Below, one piece after another: positions 1 to 13,059 of a DNA stretch of 64,000 nucleotides. The position numbers and the translations under genes are program-made. A model generated the notes under the pieces. It was not told the DNA's origin and made no database searches. It saw only the letters and a program-made list of their open reading frames with translations. The number at the start of each line of letters is the position of its first letter. Within the stretch, counting starts at the first letter, position 1. This stretch comes from Lunularia cruciata (Eukaryota > Streptophyta > Marchantiopsida > Lunulariales > Lunulariaceae), in contig OX419755.1 of the NCBI GenBank assembly GCA_948567375.1, forward strand, positions 21,643,001 to 21,707,000, in the 5' to 3' direction.

Positions 1-1339
1 CTTAACATGAATAATGTTTCAATGAAATGAGTTTTAATATGGGCAACTTACACATCATTTAGAAGCCAACAAACATAGAAATATAGACCAATATCTACAA
101 CATCTATAGATACTCCTGGACAAACAAGTCTAAATATATGGGCATAAAAATTTTAATAATATGAAGTTTAGGGTGAAAAGTTTTGAACTAACAAACCTCC
201 ATACATCAACAATTTTAAGGAAAAATGAATTTTGATGTAGGAAACTTAACCATTGACAAGAGATCTAGAAGTATATAAAATTGGAGTAACATCTATAGCA
301 TCCTGTATGTCTTGGAAATTAGAGATCAGAGTAATATGAGCTTTTATATAGATTATAGACATATACTAGATATTCCTCTTATAGAGACCAATGTTTTCAG
401 TCAATGGCTAAATATAAATATGTAAAATTTATGTGAAAATCATGAGGAATATGTGATATATTACAATAATTTTAATTCATAAACTATATTATTATAAAAT
501 TAAAAATATTGAGCTAAATCTTAAAATATTTCCTAGACACATTTGCCTCCAACAATAATGTGTTTATTCTTTGTGTTATATTAAAGTAGCTATTTTAACT
601 TCTTGGTCTCAAACACCAAGGCTATCTATGATTTTCATTTTCTTGACTTCCTTTTTACAATTTATCAATATATTTCCAAGAATTAGCCATCCTTGATCAT
701 CTAGGTGCATCTTTTCAAGTGTTTTTGGCTCATAGTTACTTCCCATTAATAGTGATATAAATAGTCAACTAGGAAACAACTCTAGCTAAAATGCTTGATA
801 GTTTTTTGGCTCAATTGATGCTTCAATTATGTCACAAACTACTCTTTCTCTCTCAAGCTCAACTTCAAGATATAATTACAGTCATGAAAAGTAACCATGT
901 ACACTTGTAAATGATAAATGTTGCTATCTCCATCTTCTTTCTTTGTAAAAAACTCCTTCAGCTTACTTTTGTAGCAAAACTTAGTTTGAATTGTTTATAA
1001 GCCTATTAAGTTGTTCATCCAAAATCAAGGACCTTTTTAGATTATAAATAAAATACTTAGCAAAATGAAAAAATTTAGAAAATAACATCACAATAAAATA
1101 TCATGCAACATCTTGGTAAGAAAAATATATTATTTACAAATTGAAAATTGATGAGGAAATTTTCAGCATTCTAATATATTAAGATGATGTTGGTATAGTT
1201 GAAGGAGTGGAAATGAGAAAAGTTTAATTTCATAGAGTTGACACACAATGATACAGAGGATGCTGTTTTGTTATGCATATAGGTCTTAAATAAAATTAAG
1301 TTGAGCTAAAAATTTGGAGAGGAAAAGATAGTCTCCTAA
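1..1339. other. AT-rich intergenic sequence, no gene recognised
   Basis: No open frame longer than about 60 codons and no protein motif is seen on either strand. The sequence is strongly AT-rich. A phrase like 'accaatatctacaacatct' near 90 resembles text near 5105, so part of it may belong to the degenerate repeat family described at 4390-5560. Confidence 0.5.
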
Positions 1340-2080
1340 CAAGAGTAGAGTTTTTGGATGTCAACTCTATTAAGTATTGAATTGCAAGCTAGCTTGTCTC
1401 TCACATAAGACAAATCTTTGATGGCTATTAAGTCAATGCAACATGGACTAAAAAGGTGTGAGACTAGATTCTATGCCACCTCCCAAAGGCTAAAACTCCA
1501 AGGCTCAAGAAATTACACACTAGAGAATTGAATGAGAGAGAAAGATAATTGTAAACCAAAGGATGATGAGATAATTGTAAACCAAAGGATGATGAGTACC
1601 TAAAGATCCCTTGGTTCTATATGGAACTCTTATACTTAAAAGTTACTAATTATTGAAGTAACTAAAATTACTAGTTATAAAGTCATCTAACTTAAAGTCC
1701 AAGAGAATATCCAAACTCATGGAAATAATTCCCAGAAGTGTAACCTACCCAACAACTAAGTTAAGATTCTTCACATGTGATGTTCTTGGACAATAGGAAG
1801 TTTTGAATCAAAAAGGCTGGTAAAGACCTAATAGTTCTTTACGCAAAGCACATTATCTATGAATAATACAAAGTAAATCTATTGAATTCCAAATTAGTGT
1901 TGCTTAGTCTTTCAAAATCCTCTAAATAGTATCAATTCTATCTTGACTATGACTAATTGAGATCAATCATGGCTATTATAGAAGCTTAGTTGAACTCTAT
2001 AGAAATAATATTTTTCAACTAATCATAATACCAAACTTGACTCCTCATCAAGCAAATATGCTTCAATTAGTGCTATAGAC
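1340..2080 (-). repeat. LTR of family E, decayed copy E1
   Basis: This stretch aligns by eye with 50302-50972 and, in reverse complement, with 7556-8245. Shared landmarks are the cttgtctctcac segment, the 'caccatggactaa' to 'atggactaaaaagg' segment, the 'gagaattgaatgagagag' segment, and the actcaagttactag and tagctatgactaat neighbourhoods. On the minus strand the family starts TGTAACACCC, a usual plant LTR start; here the start is decayed to about TATAGCACTA near 2080. The copy carries its own 26-bp exact tandem duplication. Boundaries are approximate, and no target duplication was found. Confidence 0.5.
1544..1595. repeat. 26-bp exact tandem duplication
   Basis: Two identical copies (1544-1569 and 1570-1595) of a unit starting gataattgtaaacc and ending ggatgatga lie head to tail. 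The other E LTR copies have a single copy, so this is private to E1. Confidence 0.95.
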
Positions 2081-4389
2081 CAGATAACTACTCACACATT
2101 ATCAAACATTAACTCAAAAAGTTTGTACAAAAATGGCTAATATAACACCATGCCCAAGAAACATGAAGTCATGAAACAGGCCAAGTTTTTGAGGCTTTTA
2201 GAAAGACTACGAGGTTCAAATATATAAAGTAGATCATGAACAAAAACACAAAAAGAGAAATAAATTGGGTTACTACATTACATCTCATATGATATGGACT
2301 CACATCTAAAATTAGCAATACCCATCAGATAAATGGCATCAAAATATTAATTATATAAGTAATAAAATTTGTATATATTGTTGGTTCTAAAGCCTATTGC
2401 TTGACTTTTAGTTGAGATGTCTGGTCAAAGGTTGAGAGTGTTAACAGTTGAGACTCTAAAAAAGCTATAAAACCTTATGCCAACTCCTTTCTATGATATA
2501 AATTGTTAAACAAGAGATCTAAATTACTAGAATAATATTTTAGATCTATCTTGGAGGCTATTCCTTGTTATTTCTCTTCTAAGTCTAAAGCAAGACATAG
2601 AAGAGAAACAATACATAAGGAATTTAGTGCAATGAATAGATATACACTTGCACTTCTAGATTCATGCAAGCATGAGTTCAGTACTTGTTGCATGGATTTA
2701 TATAAATTATATATATATATATATATAAGCTTTAATAAATAATCTTCCTTTGTGCTTGAAACTTGTGTTTGATATGGATGTCATTCTTTTATACATGAGA
2801 AAGGTTGGTGTGGTTCAAATTTTACCATATGCAATTCAAGTTCTCTAGTACATCCATGCCAACATTATGTAAATATGGCTATTATATCTATAAATTTTTT
2901 ATTTTTGAAATTAGTTTTCTCACTTGGTTTATTCTTCTAAAGTTGCAATTTTGGGGTTTCTTCCTTGTAGTATGTTTAATTAAACCAAAGTTATAGGTTT
3001 CAATATTGAAGCCTTTGTGGTTGTGATTTTTCCAAGAGGTTGTAAAAGTTCCTTCTTGCATTGAGTTCTAGAAAGCTCAATGACTATCTTACAAGATGGT
3101 TAATACTTGAAGAACCATGGTCTTACAACCACTTGTGAAGACATCAAACCTATTGGTGATTTATTTGCCTACAAGTAAGTCTACATAAGAGCTAGGATGC
3201 TCCTTAGAGATAAATTGTTGATTGGGATTGCACTTCCATTTGATTATACATGAGTCAAATCAGGTGCATGATGGTGCTCCACTTAGGGAATAGGGTCTAG
3301 CACCACTAAAGTCTAAAGTAGTGTATTGCCTTGATCTATGGTATATTTTTGACTCTTGAAACCAAGCTATCACTACCTTATTATGTTTAAAAATACCTTT
3401 CATGTAAGGCTACCAATGGAATGATCATCATGAGAGAAAGCTTTTGCAGTTTTTTTATTGTTAGTAGAGATTCTTTTAACATGTTGAGAAGTAAATGAGG
3501 TAGTTATAATTCCAAGATCTACATTGGCATGATCAATATATACTATCCATGGTTTAAATAGAAAAAATCTACATAATATACTAACCAATAGGAAACTAAA
3601 TCCTGCATATTTAAATATAGAAATCAAAGTCAAGAAAAGGGGTGCACAAAGATACTATTTTATCATAGAAAACTCAAGAGTTATGCTTGAGTCACCACTC
3701 TCACCCTTAATCTTTGAATTGATCTTTCAATAAGACTATAGTGTTCCTCAAGGTGAAGGTTTATCTCAAACAAAGATAAGAATAGTATGCATTAATTTCA
3801 ACCTTGTAAGATATGTACATAATGTGTCTAATACATGATTATCAGATGAGATGTCCTAAAATAAGATAAAATATAGAACTATATTTTGGGTTTCTTTTCC
3901 ATTTTTATAGTCTATTATTAGGCATTGATCATTTCTTACTCTATATATGATACCACTATTTCTAGAGGCTTAATAAAATATGGCTTTGGATCTTGCTATG
4001 TGCTTTCATATTGCAGTTTTTTTGTGTTATAATAAGCTTAAATCAAAAAATATATTATTTGAATACTAATGTTTTCAAGTATTTCATTAGTATTTTCTTT
4101 CTTACATAAGACAATATACCAAAATTATTTTTTCATTAACATTTTGAGAGGAACTCAACTAGTTCTACTATGAAAAATGTAGTTTTTTGAAACAAGATGG
4201 TTTACTTGATGGCCATCAACTTCTTGTTGACCATCTAGATTTTCTTCATATTCACCATCCCAATTTGCAACAACTTGATATCTTAGATATTGACTTACAT
4301 TCAAAAATACAAGACAAGCCAATTAACTAAAGAATATTGAATTGAGAAAAATTGTTAATATGTGGTGATCACAACATTGATATTTGCAA
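2081..4389. other. AT-rich sequence with a possible LTR-like block, no gene
   Basis: No coding motif is visible; open frames near 2551, 2805 and 3400 are short and composition-driven. A block from about 2384 starts TGTTGG, has a TATA-like 'gctataaaacc' near 2464 and a short TA run at 2707-2728, which would suit a Copia-type LTR. No partner copy or target duplication was found, so this stays a weak suggestion. Confidence 0.25.
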
Positions 4390-5560
4390 TACATCAATAC
4401 TTTCCAATTGAGGCACAATATCTATGTTTGAAACAACCAAATCAAACCAAAATAAGATAAAAGAATTAAACTCTATAAATTCCAAAGGCTATGCAATAAA
4501 TTTCAACAATGATACTTTATCTACATTTGGATATTATGACTATGTTCTCACATCTATTATATCATCTCTTGGTACACGTGTTGCTACAAGCTAGATAACC
4601 TTTAAAACAAGATATTTCACTTAGTATAACAAAATTATGTTATATAATCAATATGGATATTCATGTATAGCTTGATGCCAAACTAGAAAAAAATTGATGA
4701 ATATTTGATGAATATAACCTACATATTTCAAGTATGGATTGGCATATATATCTAAACACTATGACAACACCTATTTTTTTATTGCAAAAGCTAGTGGTAG
4801 ACATGTTGCTGTGGATTGGATAATGATTAAAGAATATATTACATTGGGCATAACAAAAGTAAGTTACAATTCTAATATTTGACAAACATCTATAACTTTT
4901 GGCATTTTTCAGACTACTGCATATCAGAAAAATGGAAAACTACCCTATAACTTTCAAGAATAGATTAACATCTATATTTAGATAATATGATAATACCTTC
5001 ACCTCTATTGTTGCAGCTCATAGTACACTTCTTGCTACAAGTTTCATTACCACTAGATTGGGTTTATTGTACTTGGCACAATATATATGTATATTATACA
5101 ACCAATATAGACCAACATCTACAAATTTGGTCTGTTTGCCAACTAATCTAGATTATAAAATCATAAAGACAAGATAAAAGAAGTCTATCTCATAAATTTC
5201 AAATATGAAATAGCATTTATATAAGATGATATGGAAATACCCTTGTAGCGTAGCATTAGGCTATATGCTAGACTAAAGACAATATGTAATGAGTCTATGT
5301 TATACATTTTGGATTTGGATTGGCATCTATATCTAGATATTATGACAACACCTTTACCTATAATGCTTCAGCTTAGGCTATATCTGTTGTTTTAGACTAG
5401 ATAACCATTAGAGCAAGATCTTACACCCCTTACAATAGTACACAATTCTTCAAAATTCAATTAGATCATATCATTAGATGGAAGACATATGCACTAGTGA
5501 AATTTGTGATATAGATTGGCATCTATATTTGTACTACAAAAAGAAATCACACAAAATTAT
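4390..5560. repeat. Degenerate tandem repeat, about 220-bp period
   Basis: Variants of a phrase like 'ttggcatctatatctagatattatgac' recur at about 4515, 4738, 4968, 5210, 5318 and 5506. Each is usually followed by a run of the type acacct-tttat-gttgcag and then 'ctagataacc-ttagagcaag'. Spacing is 223, 230, 242, 108 and 188 bases. A second conserved part, 'aagataaaagaa-ctctataaattcc', occurs near 4455 and 5170. This reads as an old satellite-like array with strongly diverged units. No coding role is seen. Confidence 0.55.
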
Positions 5561-5699
5561 CTTTCACCCAAGCAATATCTTTAGTGAAAACTCTTGTATG
5601 CACCATGTGCTAGAAATAAGAACAAGTTGATATCAAGCACCATGAAGATAACAATTCAAAAGGAAATCTTGCATTTGCTCTGTAAATATATCATTTACT

Positions 5700-6440
5700 C
5701 TTAATCATCCATTCATTCTCTTATGTCAAATTTTATCCAAAATGGCCAATACCAAAAAAATAATAAATCGAAACAAAGAAGATCTTTCCCTCACACTCAC
5801 AAAGGGTACTTAGAGTTAGAGGTTTCTTTAAGATCAATAACTATAATAATGGCACTCGTAAGTAGAAAATCTTAACTTTTATTTTTTAAATATGATAGTA
5901 CTCTTAAGATCTCATTCTAGTACTCAGTCTACACTTCAAGCTTACTAAGGAATAGATGTGTTTCCTATCCAAAGCACTTCCTTATATACACCATAATGTG
6001 ACTACTTGTAGAATATCTATTTTACCTAAATTACCTTAATTTTGGAATCTAGGTCAAAAGGCCTTCATTTAGGATTTTATCCTCATATACCTCCCTTTGT
6101 TAACTTCCATGTATATTTCTTAAGAATCTAGGACCTTTTTTAATTAAAAGTTATAATATATTTTAAGGTCAAGTCAAGTCTACCTACTTGACTTACATCT
6201 ATCGCAAAAGGTTATCTAACCTATCAAACTAGTATGATTTTGATATCTTGTGTATACCAAGTCAATTTGACTATACAAAGTCTAAGATGTAATTCCATTC
6301 TAGTATAAAAATATTCTAAAGTCACATTTTAATATTAAGTTCTCTTAAGATTTACCACTCTCATGCAATCATCTTCTCTTTCTAAATGAGGCAATGGGTT
6401 GCCTGGACTATTACTGTGCATAAAAATTATAAATCCTTCA
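5700..6440 (-). repeat. LTR-like repeat of family F, minus copy
   Basis: The reverse complement shares landmarks with 11933-12850: 'gagtggtaa-tcttaagagaactt', a ttggaatt block, and 'gacttggta' followed by a similar spacing. Similarity is partial and both ends are uncertain. It could be part of an old LTR or of an internal region. Confidence 0.35.
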
Positions 6441-7555
6441 AAAAATCCAATTAAAATGACTCAACTTGTTTACATCCTTTATTGACTATTGAAAAATTAG
6501 TATTTATTCACAATCTTACGGAAGAAGTGCAAAGAGTTTCTATTGTAACAAAATGAATTTATTGGTCAAGTAACTTCATTATATCCTTCTTCCTTAAAAA
6601 CCCACTATATGAGAATGGGAAAACTTGCATGCACAAAGAAGATATGACAATTTTACTTGACATACAGTATAGTGTTTTCTAATATAGATCTACATATACA
6701 AAGTATCATTGAAATACCAACATAGAATAAATATTACATAAACATCTTTGCCTCTCTTACCTCAAGGATCAAAGAAACCAAATACAAAACACACAACTAG
6801 CAAGTTACATTTAAGCCTCACCAAAAGCGTCTAAATCCCCCAGCCCTTCCATCAATCATTGGAATGCTTATGGTTTTTTGTCTCCACATCAAGGTTTGAT
6901 CTTTATCTTTCCAGCTTCAACCTAAGTAAAGTTGGGAATTTCAAGAACATATCTTGAACATTTTAAAATCAATCTACCTTGCTTGTAGCTATAATTTCTA
7001 TGATGTATGAAAATGCTAGTTAAGACTCACTCAATAGATAACAAAAGTAACTTAAGCATTTTGTTTTTCTATTTATCTTGCATACAAAGGACTAATTTCT
7101 ATGAATATATATTATCTTGATCTATAATTATGGTTACTATGAGAACAATATCTTCAAGAATAATATATATAAAGATAACATTGGAATTCTATTCTTTCTA
7201 ACCCTAGCATATCTTCCATGTACTAGCCTCTAACTAATCGTCTTGCATAATGAAATTATCTATATAAATGATATCAAATTTAGGATCATACACTCTTTTG
7301 ACTTCTTTTACCTTATGAAATACTCTGATATGAACTTCTATACTAGGTTTAGCATATTTTAGTACTCCTCTATCCTCCTTATGAATTCTTCAACTCATAC
7401 CTTTCCAACCAATGTGAGTTGTAAGCAAATGGTTCTTCACAAACTTGATATCATGCTTCTTCAACATAATACTCCAACTTGACTTCTTCCCTAAATTTTT
7501 CCTAATTAATATACATGATACTAGATTTTCTCTCTTAACTTTCCCCCATCTCTGG
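6441..7555. other. AT-rich sequence, nothing recognised
   Basis: No gene, RNA gene or clear repeat boundary was seen. Short frames are all under 60 codons. Confidence 0.5.
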
Positions 7556-8245
7556 TTTTTTATACCAATCGGTGCATGTTTGCTCCATTTTTTTATTTAG
7601 TTTGGGAAGTGTGAAATATATTATTCTTGTAGGATTTGATTAAAATTATAAATTGGCCATGATTAGTTAGAGTAATCATAACTAAAGATATAGATATACT
7701 ATATTAGAAGAGTTTGAAAGGTGAACACAATAATTTAATTCTAGTCTATTTATTTTATATTATTCCTAAATATTTTTCTTGCAATAAAGAATTGAAAACT
7801 CTTGGGTCCAAAAGCCTGTTTGTGCAGATTTTTCTCTAATTCAAGAATAATCTATATGAAAGATTTTCCCCTAATCCAAGAATAATCTGTATGAAGGAAT
7901 CAATGAATTAGTTTTGAGTTCAAGATAAGACCACATACTTGTAGAAATCATCTCATGAATCTGGATATTCTCTTAGACTTGTGACTTTTTCTTAATAATT
8001 TTAGTTACATTAATAATTAGTAAGAATTTCACAAGCATATGAACAAAGACTGAATAGGTATTCACCATCTTCTCATAAAAAACTATTTGTCTTATTGAGT
8101 TCTTTATTAAGCAATGTCTTAAGTCTTGCAAATGCTTTGAAATTTTAGTCATGGAAGAGTGTCTTGGACTTCTTGTCCCCTCCTTCTTAGTCTATGATGT
8201 GTTTCATTAATAGCCATAAGAGGTTCATCTTGAGTGAAAGACATG
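7556..8245 (+). repeat. LTR of family E, plus copy E2
   Basis: This reads in the same sense as the reverse complement of 50302-50972. Matching landmarks are 'ggtgcatgt' near the start, 'ggccatgattag-tag', 'gaaaactcttgggtccaaaagcc', 'agtaagaatt', 'gtctatgatgtg' and the end segment 'agaggttcatcttgagtgaaagaca'. Next to it on the 3' side lies a decayed gag-like region that also matches E3. The start is placed where 'ataccaatcggtgcatg' aligns with the family start. Confidence 0.6.
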
Positions 8246-9480
8246 TTGGCTTATAAAAAAATTTTATTGCCAAAACCTCTCTAGAAAGTAAGAGCATATT
8301 TTTAGTATTTATATTATATACAAAATAAAGCTATGAGAACTTGCTTGGACAGATTATTAGGGAGGAGAAGGCTAAACTTAAACTAGCATGTATTTTTATG
8401 CTCTATAGTTTATATGATGTTTTTTAAGGTGATATTTTGTATTTCTTTATTGTGTATACTCAAGAGTACTTTGAACAAATTATGTGATTAAATATGTTGT
8501 GGGAAATTCTTCCTTGATTGTAGGGAAATTATAAGTTTAAGATAGTGACTTGAGATAATAAATCACTTTATCTTCTTGTTGAGCCACTTGAAATTATGAG
8601 GAGAGCTACTAATTACCTTGAGCTAGAAATTTTAGAAGTTAGTAGGATAAATTGCCTCATAAAAATTGCATGTTCTTTGAAACTTTCACCATTTTTTCAA
8701 TTGGGATTTGATTTCCCTACAATTTACAAGAAAAATTTGATGGTATATAAGGCTATATTCTAGCACAAGAAATTATAATGAGATTGTTTCTATAAAAATA
8801 TTATGGCTTTCTAAAGCAAGAGGATGGTTTTTAGATCCAAGAAAAAGATGTGCTAAATAGAGAGATGCTCAAGTCAAATGTTTCAATGGAGAGGGTTGAA
8901 GATTTACAAGGAAGTAACTTTCAAGAGAGTATATGTGCAAAATTTAGTATGCATTTGAGGAAAGCACACTGAGTAGTTGGAGTCATCTTTGGAGCATGGA
9001 GTGTCAAGTTGAGATTAAGGAAGGTTCTCTAAAGATTTAAGGTGATAATTGTGGCTAATTTGACAAAAGAGGAGTTAAGGGAAAAGAGAGTATTGAAAGG
9101 ACTCAAAAACTTTACCACCCAAGAGGAAGATTGATTATAATTGCTTTTATGTGGAAAGAAGATCATGATGCTAATTCATGTCTATTGAGCTTTGAGTGCA
9201 AGATTTGATTGAAAAGAGAAGCTTGCTTGACTTGGAATTTTTTGTACCTTCTTTACCTAGATTTGAAGGAAGTAAATCTAGAACCAAGTAGTTGTTTGAG
9301 GTTTGTGGCATCAAAGAAATTCAAAAGGGCTATGAGAAGAATGGAGTAGCAGCACTTTTGAAGACCTTGGTGAAAGATCTTAGAAAGAGTCTTAATACTG
9401 CCATAGAGAAACTACCTTCATTTGGAAGTTATTATAATAAATAAAAGAGATAGTCTATCAATTGATGGATGAGATTTCCA
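8246..9480 (+). pseudogene. Decayed gag-like region of LTR element E (copy E2)
   Basis: This follows LTR E2 directly and matches the region below LTR E3 (48880-50300) in reverse complement. Two well-preserved shared blocks are 'gaggagagctact...gagctagaaattttagaagttagtaggataaa' around 8600-8660 and the peptide ESIERTQKL around 9090, which corresponds to ESVERIQKP in E3. Position right after a 5' LTR suggests gag, but no zinc knuckle or protease motif is seen, so the gag call is inference. Many stops and frameshifts make it non-functional. Confidence 0.45.
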
Positions 9481-9709
9481 AGAAGGTTTAATTGATATGA
9501 ATTCAAGGATTTGACCATGTGGTACAAATCTCAAAGTAGCTTGAACCTTTTGTTCACATGTAATTGATTATTCTCAAATAGTGTAATACCATTAGCTAGA
9601 CAGATTATCTAAAGGTGGAAATTTAGCTTGGTAATATGTTTGGAGGATAATATATAGAATGGTCTAAGCAGATCAGATAGAAGTGTCACCAAAGAGTACT
9701 TTCACTAAT

Positions 9710-10259
9710 TTTAATGTTCTGAGGATAGGAGAAACACCAAGAAAAACACAAGAGAAATACAAGACTTCATCCCTCAATACTCCAATGCTCCAAAGGAACA
9801 TCTTTGCTTTATTATATAGTAAAGAGGATCCACTCAAAGTGAGCTCCACCCTTAGATTAGTTGCATATATTGGTGACATATCAATCCTTGTCCTATTTAG
9901 ATGGTCAAACAAGTTGGATTAGAGGGAATCTTTGGAAAGTCTTCCTATAGGAAGCTCAAAAATGCATAGGTGAGGTATTTTTGGAAAGCTCTTAATGAAA
10001 TGAAAAAGGGAGGGGAAAGCAACAATTATACCTTTGGATGTAGGGATTCTTTTATTTTTTGAGGCCTAATTCATCCATTTAGGCCTCCAAAAGTTGCTCT
10101 AAAATTTGTAGGGTGTTTTTGACCTTCACTCTCTTAGTGAAAGTACTCTTTTGGTGACAACTCTATCTGATCTACTTAGAACATCATATAAAATATCCCT
10201 CAAGATATTACCAAGCCAATTTCCACCTCTAGATAATATGTCTAGCTAATGGTATTACA
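9710..10259 (-). repeat. Solo LTR-A, minus, nested in a plus LTR-A
   Basis: On the plus strand it begins TTTAATGTTCTGAGG, a decayed form of the family end (TGTAATGTTTTGAGG), and ends GGTATTACA. It is flanked by CTAAT (9705-9709) and TTAAT (10260-10264), a 5-bp target duplication with one change. The host LTR continues on both sides. The overlapping pair of 79-codon frames near 9673-9922 lies across this LTR and is not a gene. Confidence 0.85.
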
Positions 10260-10528
10260 TTAATAGTGTAGAGTCCAAAAACACACTAAAAACTTTAGAG
10301 CCAATTTTGGAGGCCTACAAAAAATTTAGGCCTTGAAATTAAACCCTACCTTTGAGAAAGAAGGTGATGCCTTCTCCCACTTGTTTATCTCATTGAGATC
10401 TTTCTAATGGTATCTCATCCATGTTTTTATGAGTTTCTTGTATGAAGATTTCTCAAAGATTCCCTTTGGTCAAACTTCTTTGATCAACCATATAGGACAA
10501 GATCAACATGTGATCAATCCATGTAGTC

Positions 10529-11034
10529 TGTAACAATATGGAGTTTAGAGTCAAGTTAGTCAAGACAAGAAAATTATCAAATTAGCCAAGAATTATAAAA
10601 ATATTCTATTAAAATCTAGGAATTTACTTGATACTTTCCAAGTATTGGGTAATGTGCATGCCAAGTAATGACTTCTAGGAGGAAGCTTCTTGGGAAGCTT
10701 CTCAGCTAGCTTAGCTTGCATACCAAGTAGGTGGCTTATAGAAGGAAGATTTCTTGGGAATCTTCTCTACTAGCTTAGCTTGCATGCCAAATAGATGACT
10801 TCTAGAAGGAAGCTTCTCAAGAAGCTTCTTGGTTAGTTTGGTTTGCACCCTAAGAATGCAAATTTTAAGAAGCTTCTTGAGAAACTTCTCAAGAGCCTTG
10901 TATGTTCTCTATAAATACCAAAGCCCAAGCTCATGCTAGGCATTTGGAGTTTCTCTCATTCAAGAGTTTCAATGTGATCTTTCACTCCAATCTTCCATTC
11001 TCCTATTTTTGTCTTATTTATTTCCTATTTCTAC
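10529..11034 (+). repeat. Solo LTR-B, nested in LTR-A
   Basis: It starts TGTAACAATATGGAGTTTAG. It contains four imperfect tandem units of about 63-65 bases (10665-10895) built around GAAGCTTC and TTCTAGAA dyads and GCTTGCATGCCAA, then a TATA box (tataaata near 10911), and decays at the end near 11034. Flanks are TAGTC (10524-10528) and TAATC (11035-11039), a target duplication with one change. There is no internal region, so it is a solo LTR. See the findings for the heat-shock-element content of this family. Confidence 0.8.
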
Positions 11035-11231
11035 TAATCTAAGGTTGTAGCTTGCTACATGTCACCAATCCATGTATCTTATCCAAGGGTGTAGCTCCCT
11101 TTGAGTAGATCTTTTTTGCTATATAATAAAGACAAGGTGTTCCTTTGGAGCATCAGAGTATTGAGGAATGAAACCTTGTATTCCTTCTCTTGTATTTCTC
11201 TTGGGATTTCTCCTATCCTCAAAACATTACA

Positions 11232-11932
11232 CCAAGCTAATCATGTTTGTACTCTATTAGTAATAAAGAGAAAATAATAGAGAGAAATAAAGAGAAGAAA
11301 CATAGTGAGAGTCTAACACTTGAATACTTCCAATTTTCTTAAGGAGAGGAGTAAATGAGTAGGTCTAATTGCTCCTTTAATTCTTTGAGGATGCAACTCT
11401 TACATGGTATGAACTAGAATAAAAGAAGAAAGAGAGGAGAGATGATCAAGAAGAATGTTGAGAGAGTTTGACCTTTTTGCATTTATTGCAAAACTTATTA
11501 CAAAGTGAAAATTTATGAAAGATTGATGACAAAACCTTACTTTACTTAAGTAAGGAGACTAAGAGGACTAAGAGTATATGCAAATATTGGATTGAATTAC
11601 AAATGCACATACCAAGAGTACATGAAATCTAGTTCCATGATGCAAAATGTAAATGATTCATTTTTTAATTGAAGTTAAGTCCACCCAAAGAACACATAAG
11701 AATTTGTTTGAAATCAAATTTCATTCAAATTAAAATCATTGAAAAGATCACAAAGTGCATGAGTAATTTGATAGAATGGCTGAAAATTCTTAAAGTGCAT
11801 CTTTCTTGTTAATAGGCCCTAGCAAATTGACCCTAAGAGAGCTTAGTATAGTCTTTCAAAAAACTAAAATTAGTCAATTGAAAATTATGCAACTTTATCT
11901 TGATTTAGGAAATGGTCTATCTTGTAACACCC
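11232..11932. other. AT-rich sequence without recognised gene
   Basis: Purine-rich text (gagagaaataaagagaagaaac) lies at 11270-11310. No coding motif was found; the 61-codon frame at 11806 runs into the LTR-F start and is not supported. Confidence 0.4.
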
Positions 11933-12850
11933 TAGGATGCATATCAATCTCTTGTAATTTTGGTGGTATCAAGTTAGTTATAGCTAGCTAATGTTGGTAA
12001 AGTAGACGTTCATCTATCTATGTTAATTGATATAAGGACAAGAATGCAATACTTTATTCTTGGGTAATGAATGTGACTTCTTATTGAATTTCAAACTATA
12101 TTATATTAGAGTGGTAACTCTTAAGAGAACTTTTAGAGTATGATCTTGTTGGGGATTTTGTATTAAATTTTATTAAAGTTGGACCTTAGTCTTGGAATTT
12201 GAATGATAAGATTGACTTAGTATATTATAGCTGTTAAAATCCTATTGACTTGAATAAGCTAGGGGATCTCTAGTAATGGATGCATGTAAGATTTGGTGAA
12301 TTTGACATATCATTGGAATAAATTGTAATTTCAAATTAGGAGAAGGTACTAAATTCCTATATAATATACTTGGAAGCTTCAAACATGAAGCATGTGAGGT
12401 TTAAACATATCTAAAGGCGTATTGACTTAAGATCACTTACTTAGGATAATTTAAGTAAAGTTTGAAATTTACCAAGCTATTTACTATAGTAACTTTTGTA
12501 GTAAGGGAGGGCTTATGAGAAAAGGCATTCATTCCTTAATGAGTTTAGAGCTTTATTTAATTAATGACAATAAGGCTTTTGAAACACTACCCATATATGA
12601 GAAGTAAAATCAAGATTCTCTACTTGAGAGTAGTATTATTATGTTTATTTATTTTGGAGGAATTTTTAACTCTAGATTACTATTTGGTGAGTGTAAGTGA
12701 ATTACTTTCTTTGTTAGCATTGGCAAAATTTTCCTTTCTAGTCCATCTTGGAGGAGCTTTGGCATTTGAAAAAGAATGGATGATTTGGGACTAAATAAAA
12801 AATATAGAGAGTGAGTATGAGTTTTCCTTTCAATTTTTTATCCTTAATGG
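11933..12850 (+). repeat. LTR-like repeat of family F, plus copy
   Basis: It starts TGTAACACCCTAGGATGC, a typical plant LTR start, and shares blocks such as 'agagtggtaactcttaagagaactt' with the reverse complement of 5700-6440. The 3' end could not be fixed. It is followed by degenerate gag-like text, which would suit a 5' LTR. Confidence 0.4.
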
Positions 12851-13059
12851 TGCTTGATATACACTTGTTCTTCCTTTTAACCTATGGTACATAATTATCA
12901 AGCAAGTTATCCATTTGGAATGAGAGTATGGTACCTCATTTTGTAAAAACATATTTTTTCCACCCCTTTTTCCCTTTATCTATATATAGAAAGGCAAGGA
13001 ACAAATGTAAATAGGAGAAGTTGAGATTATTTAGGTCGGCATCTCACAACAAAGAGAAT

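Larger units (their letters stand above)
9582..11231 (+). repeat. LTR-A, plus copy, interrupted by two nested LTRs
   Basis: The LTR starts TGTAATACCATTAGCTAG at 9582 and ends ATTACA at 11231. It is interrupted at 9710-10259 by a minus-strand LTR-A and at 10529-11034 by a plus-strand LTR-B. Removing both gives a continuous LTR-A: the tactttcactaat segment at 9698 is resumed by 'taatagtgtagag' at 10261, and the segment ending at 10528 is resumed at 11035. A TATA-like 'ctatataataaag' lies near 11120. Flanks (AATAG, CCAAG) do not match, so this copy may be an end of a larger element or have lost its target duplication. Confidence 0.8.

Noticed and set aside
9683-9922. Overlapping 79-codon frames on both strands
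   Set aside because: They lie across the solo LTR-A and are not shared as open frames by the other LTR copies.
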